From Marinobacter lutaoensis (GTDB lineage: Bacteria > Pseudomonadota > Gammaproteobacteria > Pseudomonadales > Oleiphilaceae): DNA of 64,000 bases. Positions 37,093 to 45,110 of the stretch are shown here, piece by piece. Below the pieces are notes generated by a model. It had not been told where the DNA came from, did not search any database, and saw nothing but the letters and a program-made list of their open reading frames with translations. The position numbers were made by a program, and so were the translations under genes. Positions within the stretch are counted from its first letter, which is position 1. Every line of letters begins with the position of its first letter. The DNA is taken from positions 124,001 through 188,000 of the forward strand of contig NZ_MSCW01000004.1 in assembly GCF_001981305.1 (NCBI RefSeq), read 5' to 3'.

Positions 37093-38145
37093 TTACAGGT
37101 CGGCCGGCAGATAGGCCCGCTCATCCCAGACCTTGTAGGTCTCCATGAACGCCTGCTGACTTTCGTAGACGCGCTTGAAGTCCGCATCCTTGCCGGCTTC
37201 CTCTTCCAGCACCTGCTCGGTAACGGCCTTCAGTTTTTCCAGAACCTCGCGGGGGATCTGGTCGGCGTGGACACCCTTGTCCTGGAAGCCGGCCAGAACC
37301 GCGCCGTTCTTGTATTCACCCTCAGCCAGGCCACGGGTGGTGGCCGCGGTGCAGGAGGCCTCGACCAGCGCCTTCTGGGCCTTGCTGGCCTTATTCCATT
37401 CATCCTGATTGATCAGCATGTACTGGGCGGTGAACTGCTGATGCCAGCCCGGGAACAGGTTGTACTTGACCACCTGATCGAACCCGAGAATCTGGTCAAT
37501 GGCCGGCATTGAGAACTCGGTGGCATCGATGGTGCCCTTTTCCAGCGCCTGATACAGCTCGCCACCCGGCATCATGGTCACGGACGCCCCCAGCTTCTCC
37601 AGCACCTTGCCGCCCAGGCCGGCGAAGCGGATCTTCATGCCCTTGTAGTCATCCAGGCTCTCGATCTTGTTGGCGTACCAGCCGGCGGTTTCCGGCCCGA
37701 TGATGCCACACAGCTGCGCGTGCACCTTGAAGCCCTTATTGGCATAGACTTCCTGCAGCAGCTCATGGCCGCCGCCGTAGTAGTACCAGCCGATGTAGGC
37801 CCAGGGCTTCATACCGAACGGAACCGCGGCGAACAGCGGCACGGCCGGCACTTTGCCCTGATCGTAACCGATCCAGGTGTAGCCGGCGGACACCTTGCCG
37901 TCGGACACCGATTGCAGGATATCGAACGGCGGCACCAGCTTGCCCGGCTCGTAAACACGGACCTGGATGCTGCCACTGGAGGCGGTGGTGAGGTTGTCGG
38001 CGACCCAGGCGGCGGGAGAGCCGAGGCCGGGCAGGTTGGTGGCGAAAGCAACGGGCATTTTCCAACGCAGATCGTCGGCGAACGCCGTTCCAGCGGTCAG
38101 GGCAAGGGCACCGGCAATGCCGGCGAGGGCCTTGGACAATTTCAT
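37093..38145 (-). CDS. dctP: TRAP transporter substrate-binding protein, TakP-like
   Basis: 350 aa periplasmic binding protein with a signal peptide (cleaved after AFA, residue 23) and the conserved ligand-carboxylate Arg173 in MKIRFAGLGG. The blocks IIGPETAGWY, MMPGGELYQALEKG and IDATEF are those of the TakP/lactate-binding branch, whose members bind 2-oxo or hydroxy monocarboxylates. Given the downstream dehydrogenase and ligase, 3-hydroxybutyrate and/or acetoacetate is the likely ligand. AGGAGA at 6-7 bp precedes the ATG. Transcription is expected from the sigma-54 promoter at 38309-38324. Confidence 0.92.
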   Translation of the reverse strand: MKLSKALAGIAGALALTAGTAFADDLRWKMPVAFATNLPGLGSPAAWVADNLTTASSGSIQVRVYEPGKLVPPFDILQSVSDGKVSAGYTWIGYDQGKVPAVPLFAAVPFGMKPWAYIGWYYYGGGHELLQEVYANKGFKVHAQLCGIIGPETAGWYANKIESLDDYKGMKIRFAGLGGKVLEKLGASVTMMPGGELYQALEKGTIDATEFSMPAIDQILGFDQVVKYNLFPGWHQQFTAQYMLINQDEWNKASKAQKALVEASCTAATTRGLAEGEYKNGAVLAGFQDKGVHADQIPREVLEKLKAVTEQVLEEEAGKDADFKRVYESQQAFMETYKVWDERAYLPADL

Positions 38146-38308
38146 CGATGAGTCTCCTAGCATTGTTCTTATGTGGATCGCCATCCCAGAACGGATGTAT
38201 CCGAATTTGGCCAGACAACGCAGGAAACAGGAGTGAGGGTCGGTGGGTCCAACAGGGGTACGTCAATCTTGTTTTCCGCGTTGTTCTGACGTCCTGCACC
38301 GGCAGCAA

Positions 38309-38324
38309 GGCAGGCATCGTGCCA
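38309..38324 (-). promoter_or_regulatory. Sigma-54 promoter of the dctPQM-bdhA-ligase operon
   Basis: On the minus strand TGGCACG-ATGC-CTGCC matches the -24/-12 consensus TGGCACG-N4-TTGC with GG and GC exactly 10 bases apart and one change at the first T of the -12 box. It lies 165 bp upstream of the dctP ATG, downstream of an IHF match and three palindromes. Confidence 0.8.
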
Positions 38325-38343
38325 ATGCAACCTTCATCATTAA

Positions 38344-38356
38344 AATCAATAACTTA
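38344..38356. promoter_or_regulatory. IHF-binding consensus match
   Basis: AATCAATAACTTA is an exact match to WATCAANNNNTTR. It sits midway between the sigma-54 promoter and the palindromic activator sites, in an AT-rich patch, the position where IHF bends DNA to bring an enhancer-bound activator onto sigma-54 polymerase. Confidence 0.65.
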
Positions 38357-38389
38357 TGATAAAAGCATGCAGGTTCGCCACGGAAAACC

Positions 38390-38405
38390 GTCCCGAATTC
38401 AGGAC
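38390..38405. promoter_or_regulatory. Upstream activator palindrome 1
   Basis: GTCCCGAATTCAGGAC, near-perfect 16-bp palindrome with core GTCCnGAATTCnGGAC. It starts 66 bp upstream of the -24 box. Confidence 0.75.
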
Positions 38406-38432
38406 AGTTTTAGACTCAAGTCGTAGGCAGGT

Positions 38433-38448
38433 GTCCTGAAACTTGGAC
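38433..38448. promoter_or_regulatory. Upstream activator palindrome 2
   Basis: GTCCTGAAACTTGGAC, second copy of the same palindrome, centre 43 bp (about four helical turns) from copy 1. Confidence 0.75.
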
Positions 38449-38452
38449 AATC

Positions 38453-38468
38453 GTCCGGAAATCAGGAC
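38453..38468. promoter_or_regulatory. Upstream activator palindrome 3
   Basis: GTCCGGAAATCAGGAC, third copy, centre 20 bp (two helical turns) from copy 2. It overlaps the stop codon of the activator gene (38462-38464), so the regulatory site extends into coding sequence. Confidence 0.75.
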
Positions 38469-39874
38469 AGTCGGGCGAGCTTCTCGTAGAGAACCGAACG
38501 GGAAATGCCCAGCAGACGCGCCGCCCGGGTGCGATTGCCCCGGGTCGCCAGCAGGGCTTCCTCGATGGCGTGGGCCTCCGCCTCGGCCAGGGTCTGGGCC
38601 AGCGGCCGTACCGGTCGCGGTGGCTGGGTGGCGACCGGGCGCGAGCCTTGGCGCGGCAGGACCTTGAAGATGGCGTCCGCGTCCAACACACCGCCGTCCT
38701 CGCTCATGGTCAGGGCCCGCTCCAGCACATTGCGCAGCTCGCGGACGTTGCCGGGCCAGTCGTAACTGCCAAGCGCAGCAACCCCGGTGTCGCTGATCTC
38801 GCCCCGCAGCCCGGAACCGACACAGATTTCCTCCAGCAGCGCCTCGCACAGTACTCCGAGATCGGCCAGCCGATCGCGCAGGGGCGGAATCGGAATTTCG
38901 AGCACGTTCAGGCGATAGTAAAGGTCGGAGCGGAAGCTGCCGTCGGCGATCATCGCCTCCAGGTTACGGCTGGTGGCGGCAATCACCCGTACGTCCACCG
39001 GCACCACCTTGTTGGAGCCGAGCGGCTCGATCTCGCCCTCCTGCAGGGCCCGCAGCAGCTTGGCCTGCAACGGCAGCGGCATATCGCCCACCTCGTCCAA
39101 GAACAGGGTGCCACCGTTGGCCAGCTGGAACTTGCCCTCCCGGGCTCGGCGGTCGGCGCCGGTGTAGGCGCCCGGCACCACGCCGAAGAACTCCGCCTCC
39201 AGCAGGTTGTCCGGCACCGCCGCCACGTTGACGCCGACGAACGGCTTGTCGGCGCGCCCGGACGCGGCATGGATGGCCTGGGCCAACACCTCCTTGCCCG
39301 TGCCGGTCTCGCCCAGCAGCAGCACCGGCATGTCGCGCCCCGCCGCCAGCCGCGCCCGCCGCTTCACCTCCAGCGCCGCCGGGCTGGCACCGACGAAGTC
39401 ACCGAGGCTGTACCGGGTGCCCCGGGCCTTGCGCGCCAGCGCCTTGCGGGCAGCGGCCAGGTCCTGGTGCAGACGCCGGAATTTGCTGACCAACGGCGTC
39501 AGCGGTTGCAGGTCGTCGTACAGCACGAAGGCAACGGCACCGACGATATGCCCCTCGTCGTCGTAGAACGGCAGACGGGTCACCACCAGCTGCTGCCGGT
39601 TGTACTCCATGATGTCCAGCAGCAGCGGCTTGCCGGTCTGGACCACTTCCGGCATGCGGGTGTGGGGGATCACCGATTTCACCGGTCGTCCCAGGGCCTC
39701 GCCCGGGTCCCGGAGACCCAGCAGCTGCGAATAGCTCTGGTTGATCCAGGTGATGCGGGTGTCGCGGTCCACCGCGATGGCGCCGGCGCTGGCCTCCTCG
39801 AACATCGGAAACAGCGCCTCGACCAGGTCCCGTGTCAGGCCACGGCGATGGCGTTCTCCGAACAATTGTGTCAT
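38462..39874 (-). CDS. Sigma-54-dependent transcriptional activator with PAS domain
   Basis: 470 aa NtrC-type activator: a PAS domain (about 18-125), AAA+ core with Walker A GETGTGKE (188-195), sigma-54 contact loop GAYTGA (235-240, an accepted GAFTGA variant), Walker [13 protein letters not shown], and a Fis-type helix-turn-helix at the end ([19 protein letters not shown]). There is no receiver domain, so it senses a small ligand rather than phosphorylation. The start at 39874 has GGGGAGAGGGGC ahead. It lies immediately upstream of the operator cluster and the TRAP operon, its likely target. Confidence 0.92.
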   Translation of the reverse strand: MTQLFGERHRRGLTRDLVEALFPMFEEASAGAIAVDRDTRITWINQSYSQLLGLRDPGEALGRPVKSVIPHTRMPEVVQTGKPLLLDIMEYNRQQLVVTRLPFYDDEGHIVGAVAFVLYDDLQPLTPLVSKFRRLHQDLAAARKALARKARGTRYSLGDFVGASPAALEVKRRARLAAGRDMPVLLLGETGTGKEVLAQAIHAASGRADKPFVGVNVAAVPDNLLEAEFFGVVPGAYTGADRRAREGKFQLANGGTLFLDEVGDMPLPLQAKLLRALQEGEIEPLGSNKVVPVDVRVIAATSRNLEAMIADGSFRSDLYYRLNVLEIPIPPLRDRLADLGVLCEALLEEICVGSGLRGEISDTGVAALGSYDWPGNVRELRNVLERALTMSEDGGVLDADAIFKVLPRQGSRPVATQPPRPVRPLAQTLAEAEAHAIEEALLATRGNRTRAARLLGISRSVLYEKLARLS

Positions 39875-39988
39875 GCCCCTCTCCCCGACGCCGCGCCGGC
39901 GCCATTCACGATCCGGACATCCGGACATTTCGCCGGGAGTATAGGACCGACGACACGCCAGCGGCAAACCGGCCCGCCCGGCCCCGAC

Positions 39989-40348
39989 TCAACCCAACCC
40001 CAGGAACGGGGCCAGGGAAAACGCCAGGATCCCGGCAATGGCCAGGCTGGCCGCCAGCACCGTCACGGGATGCCGGCGGCAGTGGCGCCAGAAGCCCGCC
40101 TCGCCCCGGGCCAGGCGCGCCTGATAGGCCTCGCGCTGGCGTTGCCGACGCTGCCGCTGGTAATCCTCCAGCAGCTGCCGGGCCCGGGTTGCCTCCCCGT
40201 CGTCATGGGTCCAGAAGCCGCCCATGCTGATACCCCAGCGGCTGGGCGGGGTTTCGTAGTAACGGATGCCATGGGCCTCGAACAGGGTCCGGATTTCGTC
40301 CGCTTCGTCGTCGGGCACATGGCGCAGGTTCATCAGGTGGTGGGGCAT
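39989..40348 (-). CDS. DUF6164-like small membrane protein
   Basis: 119 aa: N-terminal alpha/beta domain (LMNLRHVPDDEADEIRTLFEAHGI, RYYETPPSRWGIS) resembling DUF2007/DUF6164 modules, a charged helix rich in Arg/Gln, and one C-terminal TM helix (about 95-115). Function unknown. Divergent from the DUF2868 gene. Confidence 0.65.
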   Translation of the reverse strand: MPHHLMNLRHVPDDEADEIRTLFEAHGIRYYETPPSRWGISMGGFWTHDDGEATRARQLLEDYQRQRRQRQREAYQARLARGEAGFWRHCRRHPVTVLAASLAIAGILAFSLAPFLGLG

Positions 40349-40433
40349 GGCATCGGCTGGCTGGTCACGGTCCGTGGGTTGCCATTATGCTAGCACCAAA
40401 GCCATCCGGACCGAATCCGAGACAGGACAGCGC

Positions 40434-41825
40434 ATGACCCCACACCCCCTTCGCCTGCTGCTGGACTTCGATCAACGTGCGCAGCGGGACGGGGAACAGC
40501 CCCCGGACGTCCTGCACCGCCGGGACCGGCGCTTCGCGCTGGACTGCCAGCAACGGGGTGTCCAGCCCACGCTCGAACGCTGGCTGACGCATCAGGAACG
40601 GCTGTCCGGACCCGGTGCCGCCCCCGCCAGCCAGCGTCTCTTGCGGCGCTGGCGGGGCATCACCGCCGGCTTTGCCGGAGCCGGCGCGGTGCTGGGCATC
40701 GTCGCCATGGCGGGCCTGTTGTTCTATGACGGCAGCCAGCGCATCAACGTCACGGTGATCCTGGCCTTCGTGCTGCTGCAACTGGCCCTGGCTCTGGCCA
40801 CCACCCTGCAGGCAGTGATCGGCTGGCAGCCCTGGCGCTGGCTGGGCCGGCGCCTGAGGTTGCCGGATGCGCCCCCGGTTCACGCCCGCCTGCGCCCGCT
40901 GTTCATGGCCCGTGCCGCCCAGGCTGGCGGCACCGCCTTCGCCCTGAGCGCTCTGGCCACCCTGCTGATCTTGGTGGTGGTGGAAGATCTGGCGTTTGGC
41001 TGGAGCTCCACCCTGACGCTGGCCAGTGACCGCTACCTGGCCCTGGTACGCGCCCTCGCCAGTCCCTGGGGCTGGCTCTGGCCGCAGGCGGTACCGACCC
41101 GGGAGCTGGTGGAAGGCACCCGATTCTTCCGGGCCGGGCCGGGACAGGAGGCAACGGATCCGGCGCTCTGGGGGCAGTGGTGGCCGTTCGTAACCCTGCT
41201 CTGGTGCACCTGGGTGTTGCTGCCCCGGCTGAGCCTGCTGGTGTTCAGCCACTGGCTGCTGCGCTGGCGTGCCAGCGGCCTGCTGGCCCGGCATCCGGCC
41301 CGACAGGCACTGCTCCGGCGCATGGCGAATCCAACCATCGACAGCGGCCACGACCAGGCCGGCGATGGCCTGCTGCCGGAGCCCCCCGCGGGCCGTTCCC
41401 CCGGGCCGGTGCCGGCAAGCGACCTGGCCATTGCCTGGGCCGGCGCGGCGGAACCCCGGTTGCCTTCGGCCTTGGCCCGGCTGGACGGACGCTACTACCG
41501 TGCCGGCGGCCGCGCCTCGCTGGCCGAGGACGACGCTGTCCTGGCCGAGGTCGGCACCCGACTGGACGTGGCCGCGCCGCCCCCCGTGCTGATCCTGACC
41601 CGGGGCTGGGAACCGCCCACCGGGGAGCTGCAGGACTTTCTGCTGGCGGCCCGGGCCCAGTGGCCGGGGTCGGCCCGGGTGGTCTTGGTGCCTCTGGCGG
41701 ACCCGTCCGAGCCGGCACCCGGGCAGCGGTGGCTGGCCCCCTGGCAGCGCTTCGCCGAACGGCTGCCCACCGGTTTCGCCACGGTCGCGGTGGCGACCGG
41801 CGACACCGCCACAGTGCCGGAGTAG
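40434..41825 (+). CDS. DUF2868 membrane protein
   Basis: 463 aa with four TM segments in the first 260 residues and a soluble C-terminal domain. It begins MTPHPLRLLLDFD at 40434. The family regularly precedes a DUF3482 GTPase, as here (next ATG 4 bp after the stop), pointing to a membrane-GTPase pair of unknown role. Confidence 0.8.
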   Translation: MTPHPLRLLLDFDQRAQRDGEQPPDVLHRRDRRFALDCQQRGVQPTLERWLTHQERLSGPGAAPASQRLLRRWRGITAGFAGAGAVLGIVAMAGLLFYDGSQRINVTVILAFVLLQLALALATTLQAVIGWQPWRWLGRRLRLPDAPPVHARLRPLFMARAAQAGGTAFALSALATLLILVVVEDLAFGWSSTLTLASDRYLALVRALASPWGWLWPQAVPTRELVEGTRFFRAGPGQEATDPALWGQWWPFVTLLWCTWVLLPRLSLLVFSHWLLRWRASGLLARHPARQALLRRMANPTIDSGHDQAGDGLLPEPPAGRSPGPVPASDLAIAWAGAAEPRLPSALARLDGRYYRAGGRASLAEDDAVLAEVGTRLDVAAPPPVLILTRGWEPPTGELQDFLLAARAQWPGSARVVLVPLADPSEPAPGQRWLAPWQRFAERLPTGFATVAVATGDTATVPE

Positions 41826-41829
41826 GTCC

Positions 41830-43251
41830 ATGCCCTCTACACCTGCGTTCGCCGTGGTCGGCCACCCCAACAAGGGCAAGTCCAGCGTCGTCGCCACGCT
41901 GTCCCAGAACGACACCCTTGCCATTGCCCTGGAGCCGGGAACCACCCGCCGCCGCCAGTCCTATCCGATGTCGGTGGACGGGCGCCCTCTCTACACCCTG
42001 GTCGACACCCCCGGCTTCCAGCGGCCCCGTCGGGTGCTGCAGTGGCTGCAGGCCCACAGTCTGGACGCCGCCGACCGGCCGGATACGGTGCGGGCGTTCG
42101 TCCGCCAGCACCAGGACGACCCCCGCTTCGTGGACGAGTGCGAACTGCTGACCCCGATCCTCGAGGGGGCCGGCATCATTTATGTGGTGGACGGTTCCGT
42201 GCCCTACAGCGCCGAACACGAGGCGGAAATGACCATTCTGCGCTGGACCGGACGCCCAAGTCTGGCGCTGATCAACAGCATCGGCACCGGCGATCACCGC
42301 GAGGCCTGGCAGGCGGCGCTCGGCCAGTTCTTTCAGGTTGTACGCACGTTCGACGCGGTTCGCGCCCCATTCGAGCAACATTTAAGCCTGTTGCGAGCCT
42401 TTGGCCAGCTCGAGCCGGGCTGGGAGGTGCCCCTGGATCAAGCCACCCGGCTGCTGTCGGAGCAGCGGCGTCAACGCCGGCACCAAGCCGCCGTCTGGAT
42501 TGCCGATACCCTGGCGGCCATGATGGCGCACCAGGTCCGGCAGCGGCTGACCCCGGGGCAGGCCGGGGACTCCGGACGGGCGGAACCGCTGCGCGACCGC
42601 TGGTTCCGGGATCAGCGCCGTCAGGAACAGACCCTGAGGACCCGGATCGAGCACCTGTACCGGCACCGCCGGTTGCAACGCCAGGAAGCGGAGCTGCACT
42701 GGCACCCGGATCCGGACCTGTTTGCCGAGGGCAATCTGCGCCACTGGGGGGTCAGCCGGGGCTATCTGGCCACCGTCGGCTTCGGCGCCGGCGCGGTCGG
42801 AGGCGCCGGCCTCGATGCCCTCACCCTGGGCTCCTCCCTGGGCGCGGCGGCGCTGGTGGGTGGGCTGATCGGCGCCGCCGGTAGCTATCTGGCCGGCGAC
42901 CGGCTGCGGCTGCCGGTGCTGCAGCTGGGCCCGCTCAGGCAGGGGGTGCGCACCGCCCGCTTCGGGCCGGTGCAGGATCCCCAGTTCGGTTACGTGGTAC
43001 TGGGTCGGGCGGTGGACCACTGGTGGCACGTGAGCCAGCGCAATCACGCCGGCCGGGATCTGCTGACGCTGGCGCCGGCGGACCAGCACTGGCTGACGGG
43101 GCTGGATCGCGCCAGTCGCCAGGCCATTCACCGGGCCTTCGAACGGGCCCGCCGGCAGCGGCCGCTGGAGCCCCGGCAGCACGCCGCCCTAGTGGCCGCG
43201 ATCGAACAGGCCATGGCGGTTTACGAGGACTGGCGGTTGAACCGCACCTGA
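41830..43251 (+). CDS. Era-like GTPase with DUF3482 domain
   Basis: 473 aa: G1 loop GHPNKGKSS near the N-terminus, switch region EPGTTRRRQSYP, G3 DTPGF and a G4-like INSIGTGD, so NKxD is not canonical. A long helical region follows, then a glycine-rich hydrophobic hairpin (about 305-360, TVGFGAGAVGGAGLD and GAAALVGGLIGAAGSYLAG) as in membrane-inserting DUF3482 proteins. It probably works with the DUF2868 protein in stress or envelope functions; the actual task is unknown. Confidence 0.83.
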   Translation: MPSTPAFAVVGHPNKGKSSVVATLSQNDTLAIALEPGTTRRRQSYPMSVDGRPLYTLVDTPGFQRPRRVLQWLQAHSLDAADRPDTVRAFVRQHQDDPRFVDECELLTPILEGAGIIYVVDGSVPYSAEHEAEMTILRWTGRPSLALINSIGTGDHREAWQAALGQFFQVVRTFDAVRAPFEQHLSLLRAFGQLEPGWEVPLDQATRLLSEQRRQRRHQAAVWIADTLAAMMAHQVRQRLTPGQAGDSGRAEPLRDRWFRDQRRQEQTLRTRIEHLYRHRRLQRQEAELHWHPDPDLFAEGNLRHWGVSRGYLATVGFGAGAVGGAGLDALTLGSSLGAAALVGGLIGAAGSYLAGDRLRLPVLQLGPLRQGVRTARFGPVQDPQFGYVVLGRAVDHWWHVSQRNHAGRDLLTLAPADQHWLTGLDRASRQAIHRAFERARRQRPLEPRQHAALVAAIEQAMAVYEDWRLNRT

Positions 43252-43267
43252 TTCGCATGTTTATACT
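43237..43267 (+). promoter_or_regulatory. Candidate promoter of ectC
   Basis: TTGAAC (43237-43242), 19-bp spacer, TATACT (43262-43267), 35 bp before the ATG and overlapping the end of the GTPase gene. Confidence 0.35.
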
Positions 43268-43301
43268 GCTGGGCTATTCCATCACACCATGAGGAATGCT
43301 T

Positions 43302-43697
43302 ATGAAAATCGTACGAGTACAGGACATCATCGGTACCGAGCGCGAGGTCGAGGGCCCCGGCTGGACCAGCCGCCGCCTGCTGCTGAAAAAGGACGGCATG
43401 GGCTTCTCATTCCACGAGACCATCATCCCCGCCGGTTCCGAGAACACCTTCTGGTACAAGCACCACCTGGAGGCGGTGTACTGCGTGTCCGGCAACGGCT
43501 CCATCACCGATCTGGCCACCGGTGAGACTCACGAGATCACCGACGGCACCCTGTACGCCCTGGATAAACACGACAAGCACATCCTGCGCGGTGGCACCGA
43601 GGACATGCGCCTGATCTGTGCCTTCAACCCGCCGGTGACCGGCCGTGAAGTGCACGACGAAGACGGCGCCTACATGCCGGACCCGGACAACGACTGA
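43302..43697 (+). CDS. ectC: Ectoine synthase, stand-alone copy
   Basis: 131 aa cupin that closes N-gamma-acetyl-diaminobutyrate to ectoine. Key features match EctC: the metal/substrate region [14 protein letters not shown] (Glu), [16 protein letters not shown] (Tyr, His) and the ending [22 protein letters not shown] at 6 bp favours ATG 43302 over 43296. No ectA, ectB, ectD or ask_ect is nearby, so either those lie elsewhere or this is an orphan EctC working on imported or side-product substrates. Confidence 0.92.
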   Translation: MKIVRVQDIIGTEREVEGPGWTSRRLLLKKDGMGFSFHETIIPAGSENTFWYKHHLEAVYCVSGNGSITDLATGETHEITDGTLYALDKHDKHILRGGTEDMRLICAFNPPVTGREVHDEDGAYMPDPDND

Positions 43698-43710
43698 GCC
43701 GGATCCAAAC

Positions 43711-43742
43711 GCACGGGGCCGGCCCAAGGGCCGGCCCCGTGC
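43711..43742. terminator. Strong hairpin between ectC and speC
   Basis: A 15-bp perfect inverted repeat GCACGGGGCCGGCCC / GGGCCGGCCCCGTGC separated by AA lies between the convergent stops of ectC and speC. No U-run, so it is probably a shared barrier or Rho-assisted terminator. Confidence 0.7.
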
Positions 43743-43754
43743 CGACGTCCTCCG

Positions 43755-44930
43755 TCAGAGGTAATAGGCCGCCAGCGGAGGAAAACCGTTGAACTCGATG
43801 GCGCTGTAGGTGGTGGTGTAGGCCCCCGTCGACAGCCAGTACATGCGGTCGCCGATCGCCAGGTTCAGCGGCAGCGGGTACTTGTGGTGTTCGTACATGA
43901 TGTCGGCGCTGTCACAGGTCGGCCCGGCAATCACGCAGTCCTCGCCCTCGCCGGATTTCTCCGTCCAGATCGGAAACTTGATGGCCTCGTCCAGAGTCTC
44001 GATCAGCCCGGAGAACTTGCCGACGTCGGTGAACACCCAGCGATGCAGCGCAGTGCGGGATTTGCGGGCGATCAGCACCACCTCGCTCACCAGCACGCCG
44101 GCGTTGGCGATCAGGGAGCGTCCCGGTTCGATGATGATCTCCGGCAGCGCGTCACCGAAATCCTCCCGCAGGAAGCGGGCGATCTCCTCGGCATACACCC
44201 CCAGCTCGTTGGTACGGGTCAGGTAGTTGGCGGGAAAACCACCACCCATGTTGATCATCCGCAACTCAATGCCGTCCTCTTCCTTCAGACGTTCGAAGAT
44301 CACCTTCACCTTGTTCAGGGCCGCGTCCCAGGCACCGATCTCCCGCTGCTGGGAGCCGACGTGGAAAGAGACGCCGTAGGGCACCAGGCCCAGATCCCGG
44401 GCTAGGATCAGCAGATCCATGGCCATGTCGGTCTGGCAACCGAACTTGCGCGACAGCGGCCAGTCTGCGGTCAGCGTGCCCTCGGTGAGGATGCGCACGT
44501 ACACCCTGGACCCAGGCGCGGCACGGGCGATGTTGCGCAGGTCCGCCTCGGAGTCCGTGGCGAACAGACGCACGCCCCGCTCGTAGAAGGTGCGGATGTC
44601 CTTCGCCTTCTTGATGGTGTTGCCGTAGCTGATCCGGTCACCGGTTACACCCAACGCCATCACCCGCTCCAGCTCGTAGACCGAGGCGATGTCGAAATTG
44701 GCCCCCTTGTCCCGCAGCAGGGTCAGGATCTGCGGTGCCGGATTCGCCTTCACCGCGTAATACACCTTGGCGTAGGGGAAACCTTCCACCAGTTCGTTGT
44801 ACTGGCGGTCGATGGTGCCGGTGTCGACCACCAGAAACGGCGTTTCACGGCCATCGGCGAACGCCTTGATCCGCTGAAACGTGTCGTCGGCGTAGTAATC
44901 GGCAAGGTTGGCGTTGACGGCGTCGGTCAT
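43755..44930 (-). CDS. speC: Ornithine decarboxylase, type III fold (PLP)
   Basis: 391 aa alanine-racemase-fold decarboxylase making putrescine from ornithine. PLP Lys61 in YYAVKANPAP, glycine-rich GGGFPANY for phosphate binding and the catalytic Cys in AGPTCDSADIMYE are present, and the sequence follows Pseudomonas SpeC almost throughout. The start MTDAV at 44930 is preferred; the frame to 45047 would run through a terminator hairpin. Confidence 0.94.
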   Translation of the reverse strand: MTDAVNANLADYYADDTFQRIKAFADGRETPFLVVDTGTIDRQYNELVEGFPYAKVYYAVKANPAPQILTLLRDKGANFDIASVYELERVMALGVTGDRISYGNTIKKAKDIRTFYERGVRLFATDSEADLRNIARAAPGSRVYVRILTEGTLTADWPLSRKFGCQTDMAMDLLILARDLGLVPYGVSFHVGSQQREIGAWDAALNKVKVIFERLKEEDGIELRMINMGGGFPANYLTRTNELGVYAEEIARFLREDFGDALPEIIIEPGRSLIANAGVLVSEVVLIARKSRTALHRWVFTDVGKFSGLIETLDEAIKFPIWTEKSGEGEDCVIAGPTCDSADIMYEHHKYPLPLNLAIGDRMYWLSTGAYTTTYSAIEFNGFPPLAAYYL

Positions 44931-44962
44931 GGGTGCGGGTGCCTCCAGGGGCGAACAGGCAT

Positions 44963-44994
44963 AAAAAAAGGTGCCACAGCCACGCTGCGACACC
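44963..44994 (-). terminator. Terminator or attenuator just upstream of speC
   Basis: On the minus strand GGTGTCGCAGC, loop GTG, GCTGTGGCACC (11 bp with two G-U pairs) then seven T. It can end the ATP-grasp transcript, but it is only 32 bp ahead of the speC ATG, leaving no room for a separate full promoter. Confidence 0.8.
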
Positions 44995-45110
44995 CGGTCG
45001 ATGGCGCCATCATCGGGCCGCCGACCCGGCCGCGCCAGTGCGCACATCTACCCATGGGGATGGGCCACCGGCGTCGTCCCCGGTGGCACGAAAATTGGCG
45101 GCGGGTGCGC

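Noticed and set aside
43755..45047. Long N-terminal extension of ornithine decarboxylase to 45047
   Set aside because: It would read through the terminator hairpin at 44963-44994 and has no counterpart in family members; MTDAV at 44930 is used.
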